Notes under the pieces: generated by a model
What the model saw: the letters and a program-made list of their open reading frames with translations, nothing else
What the model was told of the DNA's origin: nothing
Databases searched by the model: none
Translations under genes and position numbers: made by a program
Assembly: GCA_947645355.1 (NCBI GenBank)
Contig: CANSCI010000012.1
Coordinates: forward strand, 1 to 42,253
Direction of reading: 5' to 3'
DNA: 42,253 nucleotides
From: an uncultured Dorea sp.
GTDB taxonomy: Bacteria; Bacillota; Clostridia; Lachnospirales; Lachnospiraceae
Part shown: positions 8,417 to 16,383 of the stretch, in pieces
Numbering within the stretch: the stretch's first letter is position 1
How the letters are laid out: every line of letters starts with the position of its first letter

Positions 8417-9605
8417 CACGATGGGTCAAGCCGGTGCAGAGACGGCCTTTCTGGAATTGCTGAAAAAAATAGACAGATCTGAATATGAGGTTTTTCTTTA
8501 TGTACTTATGGGGCAGGGCGAGATGTGCAATAAACTGCCGGAGTATGTGCATGTGCTGAACCGCTCTCTCAGCAGCCTGCCGGTCTTAACAGACAAGGGC
8601 AGGTTGAGGATGGCGCTGACAGTTTTCCGTGCATTTTGGATGCATGGAGCATGGTGCGGGAAATTGTGCAGTATCATTCAGAATCTTGTAAGTATGATAA
8701 AAGGGAAAAGAGTCCAGTTCAGTAAATTGTTCTGGCGGGTACTTTCGGACGGGGCAGACCGTTTCGAGACAACGTTTGACCTGGCAATTGCATGGCTGGA
8801 GGGAGGATCGGCCTATTATGTGGCAGATCATGTAAAGGCAGGAAAAAAAGCTGCCTTTCTTCATATAGATTATAAAAACGCAGGCTATACAAGAAAAATG
8901 GATCGGGCCTGCTGGCGGCAGTATGATCGGATTTTTGCAGTTTCAAAAGAGGTAAAGGAGCACTTTCAGTCATTTTATCCGGAATATGCAGAAAAGGTTT
9001 GTGTTTTTGATAATTATATAAACCAGGAAGTCATTCGTGCCCGTGCCGGGGAACCAGGAGGGTTTTCGGATGATTTTGACGGGATAAGATTACTGACGGT
9101 AGGAAGGCTGACCTATCAGAAGGCTTATGATATTGCGGTTGAGGCGATGTGCATTTTAAAAGAAGCAGGGCACAATGTGAGGTGGTATGTCCTTGGAGAG
9201 GGTGAACAGAGAAGGTATCTGGAGAAAAGGATTGCCGTGTGCGGCCTGAGGGAAGATTTCCTGCTCTTAGGTGCTGTTGAAAATCCATATCCTTATTACA
9301 GTCAGGCAGATATCTATGTGCATGCCACACGGTTTGAGGGGAAAAGTATTGCGCTCCAGGAGGCGCAGACGTTAGGGTGCGCAATTGTAGCATCTGACTG
9401 CACCGGCAACAGGGAGTTGATCGAGGACGGGAAGGACGGAATGCTGTGTGCACTTGTCCCCGGGCAGGTCGCCGCCCAGGTCGCAGGGCTTTTGGAGGAT
9501 GAAACGAAACGCAGAGAGCTTGGACAGAAGGCAAAGGCCAGAAAAATACCTCAGGGCCAGGAACAGCTCTTATCGTTTTTGCTCAAAGAGAATGATGATG
9601 GGTAA
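8391..9605 (+). CDS. GT4 family glycosyltransferase
   Basis: A 404-residue GT-B-fold glycosyltransferase. The N terminus has the glycosyltransferase-4 entry (FVINTMGQAGAETAFLELL), and the C-terminal domain has LTVGRLTYQKAYDIAVEA (about 237) followed by the EX7E motif in FEGKSIALQE near residue 317. It should transfer a sugar from an activated donor to a lipid- or glycan-linked acceptor on the cytoplasmic face; donor and acceptor cannot be read from sequence. The gene overlaps the DUF2304 gene at its start and the next GT2 gene by eight bases at its end, so it belongs to the same transcript as the pel genes. Confidence 0.85.
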   Translation: MKKILFVINTMGQAGAETAFLELLKKIDRSEYEVFLYVLMGQGEMCNKLPEYVHVLNRSLSSLPVLTDKGRLRMALTVFRAFWMHGAWCGKLCSIIQNLVSMIKGKRVQFSKLFWRVLSDGADRFETTFDLAIAWLEGGSAYYVADHVKAGKKAAFLHIDYKNAGYTRKMDRACWRQYDRIFAVSKEVKEHFQSFYPEYAEKVCVFDNYINQEVIRARAGEPGGFSDDFDGIRLLTVGRLTYQKAYDIAVEAMCILKEAGHNVRWYVLGEGEQRRYLEKRIAVCGLREDFLLLGAVENPYPYYSQADIYVHATRFEGKSIALQEAQTLGCAIVASDCTGNRELIEDGKDGMLCALVPGQVAAQVAGLLEDETKRRELGQKAKARKIPQGQEQLLSFLLKENDDG

Positions 9606-10386
9606 ACAGAAAGAATTGCTGGTGATTATACCGGCGTATAATGAAGAAGAAAATATACCAGGAGTATTGCAGCAGCTTAAGCAGCAGCGAATCAATGATT
9701 TTGCGGATATTCTTGTGATAGATGATGCCTCTCGGGACGCTACCGGGGATATTGCGAAAAAAGAGCCGTGCATCCTGGTCAGAAATATATGCAGGCTGGG
9801 ATATGGAAATGCCCTTAGGCTTGGTTATCAGTATGCAAAGCGCGAGGGCTATCGGTATGTCATTCAGATGGATGCGGACGGTCAGCATGATGTATGTAAT
9901 ATTCCTGTCATTTACCGCCGGCTGCTGGAAAAAGATATGCAGGGGAGATGCCCGGATCTTGTGCTGGCTTCCAGATTTATGGAGGGAAGTTCAGAGTTCC
10001 CGGTGGGCATCTTAAAGAAAATTGCTTATGGGTGGTTCCGTTTTCTGGTTCGTGTAATATCGGGGGAAAAAATCGCAGATCCCACTACAGGGCTGCAGGG
10101 GCTTGGGCGAAAAGCATTTTGTTATTATTCTGATCCCGGGCATTTTGACGACAGATATCCAGATGCAAATATGATTATCCAGATGCTGCTGTTAAAGTTT
10201 CAGGTGGCACAGATTCCGGCAGTCATGCATGCGAGGGCCTCAGGGCAGAGTATGCATAAGGGGCTTTCTGCCTTTTGGTATATGTGCCGTATGTTTTTTG
10301 ACATTCCGGCCATCGTTTTCCGGATAAAAGTATTGAAAATAGATACTAAGGCAGGTTTGAAGGATGTGGATCAGACGGAAGTATAA
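9598..10386 (+). CDS. DPM1-like GT2, probable polyprenyl-phosphate glycosyltransferase
   Basis: A GT2 enzyme of about 262 residues related to dolichyl/undecaprenyl-phosphate sugar synthases. Motifs in order: VIIPAYNEEENIPGVLQQL at the N terminus, VIDDASRDATGD, the metal-binding QMDADGQHD, and DPTTGLQGLGRKAF, which corresponds to the conserved S/T-GFR region of the DPM1 group. No C-terminal membrane helices are present, so membrane attachment may come from the DUF2304 protein upstream. The likely product, polyprenyl-phosphate-sugar, would serve a GT-C transferase; the large membrane protein at 11653 is the candidate. Three consecutive ATG codons occur at 9592, 9595 and 9598; I chose 9598 because AAGAG lies seven bases before it. 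The longer frame opening at 9448 is rejected because it runs through the upstream gene. Confidence 0.82.
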   Translation: MGKQKELLVIIPAYNEEENIPGVLQQLKQQRINDFADILVIDDASRDATGDIAKKEPCILVRNICRLGYGNALRLGYQYAKREGYRYVIQMDADGQHDVCNIPVIYRRLLEKDMQGRCPDLVLASRFMEGSSEFPVGILKKIAYGWFRFLVRVISGEKIADPTTGLQGLGRKAFCYYSDPGHFDDRYPDANMIIQMLLLKFQVAQIPAVMHARASGQSMHKGLSAFWYMCRMFFDIPAIVFRIKVLKIDTKAGLKDVDQTEV

Positions 10387-10387
10387 G

Positions 10388-11626
10388 ATGCGTTTCCGAA
10401 AGGCGGAGTTTCGGGAGAGCAGCAGAGAATTAGAGAATCCGGGCTGCGGGTGGTATCATGTGTATCCTTTCACACTCCGGATTCCGACAGAACTTTGTCT
10501 TGAAGAGACGGCAGTCTGTATCTCTGATATCAGCAAAAAAGAAGAACTGGCGCTGGTGCGGATTGATATCGGCGCCTTTCGGTCTTGTGAAATACCCAGG
10601 GAGGCGCTGGAAGATGTCTCTCGCATTTTTGATCTGTTCCGTGCCTGTAGGAAGCAGATGATCGTACGGTTTGCTTATGATTCTGAAGGAAAAGGAATGG
10701 AGAGGGAACCGCAGGATATTCTTCTGGTAAAAAAGCATATAGAGCAATTAGGAGAGATCGTCCGCAGGTTTTCCTCAGACATTCTTGTGCTGCAGGGGAT
10801 CTTTGTGGGGAACTGGGGTGAGATGCATCATTCGAAATTCCTTACAGATTCATATATGTCGGAATTGATCCGCAGCTTGTATCATGCCGTAGGAGACAGC
10901 TGTTATCTTGCAGTCCGCACACCGGAGCAATGGAGGAGGATCACAGATTCTTTGGGAGGCGAAAGGGGTCTGAGGAAAAGGATCGGACTGTTTAATGACG
11001 GTATGTTTGGTTCCTCCACGGATCTTGGAACTTATCAGGAGGGGGTCAGGCAGGAGGAACTTGCATGGCAGGAGCGTTATGCATCTATGGCCCCGAACGG
11101 CGGGGAGGCACTGGCCGCAGAGACACCGACAGGATATCGCCGTGCGGCTGAGGAGATGCGGCAGATGCATCTGTGCTATCTAAACAGCAGTTATCATCCC
11201 GGGCAATTAGATTATTGGAAAAAAGAATGTGTCAGTCAGCCGGGATGCTGGAATGGGCTGAGCGGCTATGAATATATCGGCCGTCATCTGGGCAGCCGTT
11301 TTATGGTTTCCGATGCAGGGATGAGGGGGAATCAACTGGAAATTATCATTGAAAATTGCGGATTTTCCGGGTTCTATGAGGAGGCAGAGTGCTTTTTGGA
11401 GATTGCGGGAGAGGCCGGCAGGATCTGCTGCAGGCAGATTGATACAAAGGTATCTGAATGGGGAAACAGCAAAAAAATAGGACTGCAGATCCCTTTGCCG
11501 GAGGAGGAGAGAGCGTCAGGGAACGTTTTTTTGCGGATGCAGAGGAAAAGAGACGGAAGACCTGTGCGGTTTGCCAACCAGGATGCCGGCGACAGGGTGC
11601 TGCTTGGGAGTTTTGAGCGTAGATAG
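10388..11626 (+). CDS. DUF4832/DUF4874-type protein without export signal (paralogue 1)
   Basis: A 412-residue protein that looks like the DUF4874-DUF4832 family, seen beside polysaccharide genes and thought to have a glycosidase-like barrel. Diagnostic stretches: ELENPGCGWYHVY at the start, LQGIFVGNWGEMHHSKF in the middle, RTPEQWR, RIGLFNDGMFG, PNGGEALA, and GYEYIGRHLG before a beta-rich C-terminal domain. It is a clear paralogue of the protein at 13850, sharing these motifs in the same order. Unlike that paralogue it has no N-terminal membrane segment or signal peptide, so it should be cytoplasmic. The ATG at 10388 is preferred over 10364 because GGAAG is well spaced before it; this start lies one base after the upstream stop. 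Activity and substrate are unknown. Confidence 0.7.
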   Translation: MRFRKAEFRESSRELENPGCGWYHVYPFTLRIPTELCLEETAVCISDISKKEELALVRIDIGAFRSCEIPREALEDVSRIFDLFRACRKQMIVRFAYDSEGKGMEREPQDILLVKKHIEQLGEIVRRFSSDILVLQGIFVGNWGEMHHSKFLTDSYMSELIRSLYHAVGDSCYLAVRTPEQWRRITDSLGGERGLRKRIGLFNDGMFGSSTDLGTYQEGVRQEELAWQERYASMAPNGGEALAAETPTGYRRAAEEMRQMHLCYLNSSYHPGQLDYWKKECVSQPGCWNGLSGYEYIGRHLGSRFMVSDAGMRGNQLEIIIENCGFSGFYEEAECFLEIAGEAGRICCRQIDTKVSEWGNSKKIGLQIPLPEEERASGNVFLRMQRKRDGRPVRFANQDAGDRVLLGSFERR

Positions 11627-11652
11627 AATACAGACAGAAAGGAGGATGCTGT

Positions 11653-13848
11653 ATGGAATCATGGTATTGGATCGCGGAATATGGAAAAGTATTCTGCGGG
11701 TATTTGTTTTTCATGTTCCTTTGGCCGGCTGTTGTATTCGGGAGTCATTTAAGGGGAAAGGAAACAGCCTACCGATTTGGTTTTTCTGTTACTGTGCAGG
11801 TTGTGATTGCCAATACAGCAGTCCTAATGCTGGGGTTATTCCATATCCTTTCGCCGCAGGTACTGGCGGTTCTGTTTTACGGCGTGTTTTTTCTTACTCT
11901 TTTGAAAAAAATAATCCGCCGTTCCGGTGCGTTCCAGGTAAAGGAAGGATGGCGGAGATTTCGCATGCATGTGGGGGAATACGGCCTTCTTATCCTTCTT
12001 TTGATGTTCGGGATGTTCTATTTTTCCTACGGTGCATTTCAGGTGCATTGTTATGGAGCCGGAGATTTATACGCGCACCATGAGTGGATCTACGGGCTTC
12101 AGGAAGGGAAGATTTTTTCAGACGGAGTCTATCCGGAGGCAATGCACTGTTTTATTTATTGTCTGGATGCACTGTTTGGGGTGCGAGTGTACAGCAGCCT
12201 GATGTTTTTGCAGGGAATCCATGTGGTTGTTCTTCTGATTGCGGTGTATCTGCTGCTGCGGGAGGTTTTTCACTGGCGTTATACACCGCTTTTGGCGTTG
12301 ACGTTATTTCTGACTCTGGGAGTGACAAATGCAGACCAGATCTACAGTATGTTCCGGCTGCAGATTACGCTTCCGCTGGAATTCGGACTGTATACGCAGT
12401 TTTTATGTACGTTATTCCTGATACGGTATTTAAAAAGTACACACCGGGTTGAGAGAAAGGGAAAGAAATCACGCTATTATTGGGACGAAAATCTTTTCTT
12501 GTTTCTAATGTCGCTGGCGGCGTCTGTTTCTATACATTTTTATACGACGATGATGGCATTTGTCCTGTGCGGCTCCTTTACTGTGTTTCTAATTAAAGGG
12601 CTGTTTGTGAAAGAGCGTTTGGTTCCGGTGGCAGCGGCTGTGCTGTGTGCATGCGTCATAGCGGTATTTCCCATGGCAGGGGCGCTTGCATCAGGCATTC
12701 CCTTTAACTATTCCATAAACTGGGCAGTCAAAGCTATGGACGGGGAGGAAACCAGGGAACTGGAGGAAGAGAGATCTGATGCCCAGATTACGGGAAAAGA
12801 TCAGTCAATAGAGAAAGAAAAAATACAGCTTTCAACATTTGAAAAACTGAAAGGAATATATGGGAAAGGGTATGCGGCGCTTTACGGGCAGGCCGGAGCA
12901 GCGGCCATTCTTCTTCTGACCGCAGCGGTAATTGTGTTGTGCCTGGTTTCCAGAAAGAAATCGCCTGACTGGCTGGGAAAGATCTGCAGTGGATATCCGC
13001 CGCTGGTTCTGGCGTCATTTTTATTTGTACTGCTCTATGCGGCGCCCCGGATCGGACTTCCGGATCTTATATCAGACTCTCGTTTCTGCTCCACCGGTCA
13101 TCTGTTGATGACGGCTCTTATGGTGCTGCCAGCAGACGCCGCATATTCCATTTTACTTCGGTTTTGCAGGGATCGTCTTCTTCAGTTGTTGTCCATAGTT
13201 TCTGCTGCAGGGATCTATGGGCTGACAATAGTGACCGGTCAGTTCCACGGATACTTATTTTTTGAATTGTCACGGTATGATTCTGCGGTTGAGGTGACAA
13301 ACTCAATTATAGAGCAATTCCCGGAGAAGAGTTATGTGATTGTGTCCCCGACGGATGAACTTTATCCAGTAGTTGAACATGGCTGGCATGAGGAACTGCT
13401 TGCATTTGTGCAGAACGTAAATACACAGGAGTATAGGATCACATCGGAGCATACGTTTATTTTTGTTGAGAAGAAGCCACTGCAGTATGCCCAGGCTTAC
13501 TTTTTCGACGGCCCCGGATGGCTGGCCCAGGTAAAATATAAAGACATATACTGGGGGAAATATTCAAAAAAATACCCGGATAAAGGAGCTTCACAGGCGC
13601 CGGATATCAATGCCTCGGAAATATCGGCAGAGGATGCCAGGAAGGATCTGATCGAATACAGCAACCCGTGGTACACGTACACCAGGCTTCCGGCCCGCAC
13701 GATTCTCGAGGCAAAGGCTTATGAATGGTGCCGGAAGTTTGCAGAGCTTCACCCGGAGGAAATGAAAATATATTATGAGGATAATGATTTTATATGCTAT
13801 TATCTCAGGCAGGACAGAGATTCGCAATTGAATCTGGGGATAGGGTGA
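11653..13848 (+). CDS. Large multipass membrane protein, GT-C-like glycosyltransferase or polymerase
   Basis: A 731-residue protein with about 11-12 membrane segments through residue 540 and a soluble, presumably extracytoplasmic C-terminal domain (about 545-731). Early in the first large loop is GAGDLYAHHEWIYGL (D138, H142, H143), the kind of acidic/histidine first-loop motif used by GT-C enzymes that take sugars from polyprenyl-phosphate donors. A long charged loop occurs near residues 358-400. The pairing with a DPM1-like GT2 upstream supports GT-C function; a Wzy-like polymerase role is the alternative, since no other polymerase candidate is present in the run. The start follows an excellent AAAGGAGG site with seven to eight bases of spacing. 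I do not recognise a named family with confidence. Confidence 0.6.
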   Translation: MESWYWIAEYGKVFCGYLFFMFLWPAVVFGSHLRGKETAYRFGFSVTVQVVIANTAVLMLGLFHILSPQVLAVLFYGVFFLTLLKKIIRRSGAFQVKEGWRRFRMHVGEYGLLILLLMFGMFYFSYGAFQVHCYGAGDLYAHHEWIYGLQEGKIFSDGVYPEAMHCFIYCLDALFGVRVYSSLMFLQGIHVVVLLIAVYLLLREVFHWRYTPLLALTLFLTLGVTNADQIYSMFRLQITLPLEFGLYTQFLCTLFLIRYLKSTHRVERKGKKSRYYWDENLFLFLMSLAASVSIHFYTTMMAFVLCGSFTVFLIKGLFVKERLVPVAAAVLCACVIAVFPMAGALASGIPFNYSINWAVKAMDGEETRELEEERSDAQITGKDQSIEKEKIQLSTFEKLKGIYGKGYAALYGQAGAAAILLLTAAVIVLCLVSRKKSPDWLGKICSGYPPLVLASFLFVLLYAAPRIGLPDLISDSRFCSTGHLLMTALMVLPADAAYSILLRFCRDRLLQLLSIVSAAGIYGLTIVTGQFHGYLFFELSRYDSAVEVTNSIIEQFPEKSYVIVSPTDELYPVVEHGWHEELLAFVQNVNTQEYRITSEHTFIFVEKKPLQYAQAYFFDGPGWLAQVKYKDIYWGKYSKKYPDKGASQAPDINASEISAEDARKDLIEYSNPWYTYTRLPARTILEAKAYEWCRKFAELHPEEMKIYYEDNDFICYYLRQDRDSQLNLGIG

Positions 13849-13849
13849 A

Positions 13850-15295
13850 ATGAAAGATAAGCGCAGGACAAAATTCATATTTTTTATATGCTGTCTGATG
13901 GTTTTATTATTGGTGACGGCAGTATTCTTTTTTTGGATCAGAGGATGGGAACGAAAGGTAAATATAGAAAATGCGGCCTTTACGGAATCTTCGCGGGAAC
14001 TTCAGAATCCCAACAGGGGCTTTTATCATCTGTACAGTTTTCTGATCACGGATGAAGAGCAGGATTATTCGCGAATGGTTTCGGAGTTATATCAGCATGA
14101 TACGGATACTAAGCTGACTCTGGTTCAGATCTGCCTGAAGTCTTATCGGCAGGGTGCCATTACCAGGGAGGGGCTTGCCAATATCGAAGCGTTGTTTGAC
14201 GCGCTGGGTGCTCTGGATAAGCAGCTGATCGTACGGTTTACGTACGACGGAGAGGGGCAGAATGAGCAGTATGAGCCGGAAAGTCTTGATATCATTCTGA
14301 TGCATATGGATCAGCTTTCCTATATTCTGCGGGAGTACAGCAGAGAGATTTTCAGTCTGCAGGGACTCTTTATCGGGAACTGGGGAGAGATGAACGGGAC
14401 GCAGTATGATTCTGACGAAGATCTGCGGAGCCTGGCAGGAAAGCTTGGCAGTGTGACAGATCCGGCGGCCTATCTGGCTGTCCGCATGCCGTCGCAGTGG
14501 AGAACCATCATGCAGTCACGGTCCTGGCAGACGGAAGATGGGGCTTTGAATTCTCTGGACGGTCGGCTTGGGCTTTTCAATGACGGGATGCTGGGGAATG
14601 AGAGTGATTATGGGACGTACGAGACAGAAGAAGACAAAGATGCGGATACGGTACGTTTTCCGCGTATGGAGAGAGAAGAAGAACTGGAATTTCAAGATGG
14701 ATTGTGCAGGGAGGTTCCAAATGGGGGAGAGGTTATTAATAACAATCGTTATAATGACTTTCGTAATGCTGTAAAGGATTTTAATGTGATGCATGTGACA
14801 TACCTGAATCAGGCATATGACCAGGAGGTAATGGATAAATGGGCGCAGACAGTTATAACAAAAGACGGCTGTTTTAATGGGATGGACGGGCTGAGCTATA
14901 TAGAGAGACATCTGGGATACCGCCTGGTGCTTGTGGATTCTAATCTTTGCTACCAGAGCGAGGGGGATATTCTGACTGCCGGGGTTACCTTAAAGAATGT
15001 GGGGTTCGCCCCTATTTATAAAGATACAAAGATCAGGATGATTCTGTATAATGAAAAAAATGATCAGGTTCTTTTCTATCCGATTCATCAGGATCTGCAT
15101 GCATTGGCCGGGGGAACGGAAGCGGAGGAGACATTAGTTCTTTCTGCGGATATTCCTTTTGGCGACCTTACGGAAAAGGAATATGCTGTATATTTTTCTA
15201 TTGTGGATGAAGATACCGGGGAGTTGATCTTATTGGCGAACGAGGAAGATGAGGAGCAGTATGGATATCGGATCGGAACGGTCAGCCAGGAATAG
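13850..15295 (+). CDS. DUF4832/DUF4874-type protein, membrane-anchored (paralogue 2)
   Basis: A 481-residue paralogue of the protein at 10388. It begins with a basic segment and one membrane helix (about 9-31), then ELQNPNRGFYHLYSF (the family's NPxRGFY hallmark), KQLIVRFTYDGEG, LQGLFIGNWGEM, RMPSQWR, RLGLFNDGMLG, PNGGEVIN, GLSYIERHLGYR and a C-terminal beta-sandwich-like domain. The anchor places the barrel outside the cell, where it could act on the exported polymer or on wall glycan. The gene starts two bases after the stop of the GT-C-like gene and its end overlaps the next glycosyltransferase by 35 bases. The family assignment is by motif memory; enzymatic activity is unproven for the family as far as I know. 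Confidence 0.72.
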   Translation: MKDKRRTKFIFFICCLMVLLLVTAVFFFWIRGWERKVNIENAAFTESSRELQNPNRGFYHLYSFLITDEEQDYSRMVSELYQHDTDTKLTLVQICLKSYRQGAITREGLANIEALFDALGALDKQLIVRFTYDGEGQNEQYEPESLDIILMHMDQLSYILREYSREIFSLQGLFIGNWGEMNGTQYDSDEDLRSLAGKLGSVTDPAAYLAVRMPSQWRTIMQSRSWQTEDGALNSLDGRLGLFNDGMLGNESDYGTYETEEDKDADTVRFPRMEREEELEFQDGLCREVPNGGEVINNNRYNDFRNAVKDFNVMHVTYLNQAYDQEVMDKWAQTVITKDGCFNGMDGLSYIERHLGYRLVLVDSNLCYQSEGDILTAGVTLKNVGFAPIYKDTKIRMILYNEKNDQVLFYPIHQDLHALAGGTEAEETLVLSADIPFGDLTEKEYAVYFSIVDEDTGELILLANEEDEEQYGYRIGTVSQE

Positions 15296-16382
15296 CGGGT
15301 CGAAAATCAGGATTGCATTTTTTATCGGGAATATGAGTCATTCCGGCGGGACAGAACGGGTGCTGTCTGTCATCGCGAATGAGTTGTCAGGAAGAGGCTA
15401 TGGAGTTTCCGTCATTAGTCTCTGGGGAGAAAGCCCTTCTTTTTTTCCGCTGCAGAAGGGGATACATGTGTATTGGGCGGAGCAGGGACGGCATAGAAAG
15501 GGAATCCTGGGAAATCTTAGTTATCTGACGGCTGTTTTGAGGCATGAGAGGCCGGAGGCTCTGATTGATGTTGATATGATCCTGGGATGCTATACTTTTT
15601 TTCTGAAACATAAGCTGCGGGATCTGCGCTGGATTTCCTGGGAGCATTTTAACTATTATTATCATTTCCGGAAAAACCGTCTCCTGCGGAAAGTGATTCG
15701 AAGGATCGCAGGAAGATGTGCAGACCAGCTTGTTGTCCTGACGGAAGAGGATAAAGGGTACTATCAGGAGAATATGAGGCTTTCCTGCGGGATCTCAAGG
15801 ATCTATAATCCACTGCCCTATAAGATGGAGATTTACAAGAAGGAGGAACTGCCGGTTATATTTGCGGCGGGAAGGCTTACCAGAGCCAAGGGGTTTGACC
15901 TGCTGATTCGAAGCTGGAGCCTTCTGGAAAAAAGATATCCACAGTGGAAGGTGGTTCTGGCCGGCGGCGGAGAAGAAGAAAAAAGGCTGAAACGGCAGGC
16001 CGGTAAAGCCGGGCTTCAGAGATTTTATTTTGCAGGGGCTGTGGCGGACATAGAGAGATATTATGAGAAATCGGCTTTTTTCGTGCTTCCGTCAAGGGAT
16101 GAGGGGTTTGGGATGGTATTGGTGGAGGCAATGCATTTCTGTCTCCCTGTTGTAGCTTATAAATGTAAAGCAGGGCCGGCAGAGATCGTGGATGACGGTG
16201 AGACAGGTTTTTTGGCAGAGCCGGAAGATGTGACGGCCTTTGCAGAAAAGATGCGGGTCCTGATAGAGAATGAGGAAATGCGCAGGGCAATGGGGGAAAA
16301 GGCAAAGCAGTCCGTGAAACGGTTCGACCGGAAACGGATCGCAGATGAATGGGAGTCCTTATTATGTGAAAGGGTGAAGTAA
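15261..16382 (+). CDS. GT4 family glycosyltransferase
   Basis: A 373-residue GT-B glycosyltransferase. N-terminal motif RIAFFIGNMSHSGGTERVLS is typical of GT4 enzymes with a glycine-rich acceptor loop. The donor domain holds FAAGRLTRAKGFDLLIRSW, the loop VLAGGGEEEKRL, and EX7E in SRDEGFGMVLVEAM. It probably adds a hexose or amino sugar to the growing repeat unit in the cytosol. Two in-frame ATG codons are possible, 15249 and 15261; the second has GAGGAG four bases upstream and is preferred, but the first cannot be excluded. The start is inside the preceding DUF4832 gene, and the stop is one base before the next gene. Confidence 0.85.
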   Translation: MDIGSERSARNSGSKIRIAFFIGNMSHSGGTERVLSVIANELSGRGYGVSVISLWGESPSFFPLQKGIHVYWAEQGRHRKGILGNLSYLTAVLRHERPEALIDVDMILGCYTFFLKHKLRDLRWISWEHFNYYYHFRKNRLLRKVIRRIAGRCADQLVVLTEEDKGYYQENMRLSCGISRIYNPLPYKMEIYKKEELPVIFAAGRLTRAKGFDLLIRSWSLLEKRYPQWKVVLAGGGEEEKRLKRQAGKAGLQRFYFAGAVADIERYYEKSAFFVLPSRDEGFGMVLVEAMHFCLPVVAYKCKAGPAEIVDDGETGFLAEPEDVTAFAEKMRVLIENEEMRRAMGEKAKQSVKRFDRKRIADEWESLLCERVK

Positions 16383-16383
16383 T

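Noticed and set aside
9448-9597. Long N-terminal extension of the DPM1-like GT2
   Set aside because: The extension is a basic, low-complexity translation of the upstream GT4 coding region in another frame, and GT2 homology starts at VIIPAYNEEEN.
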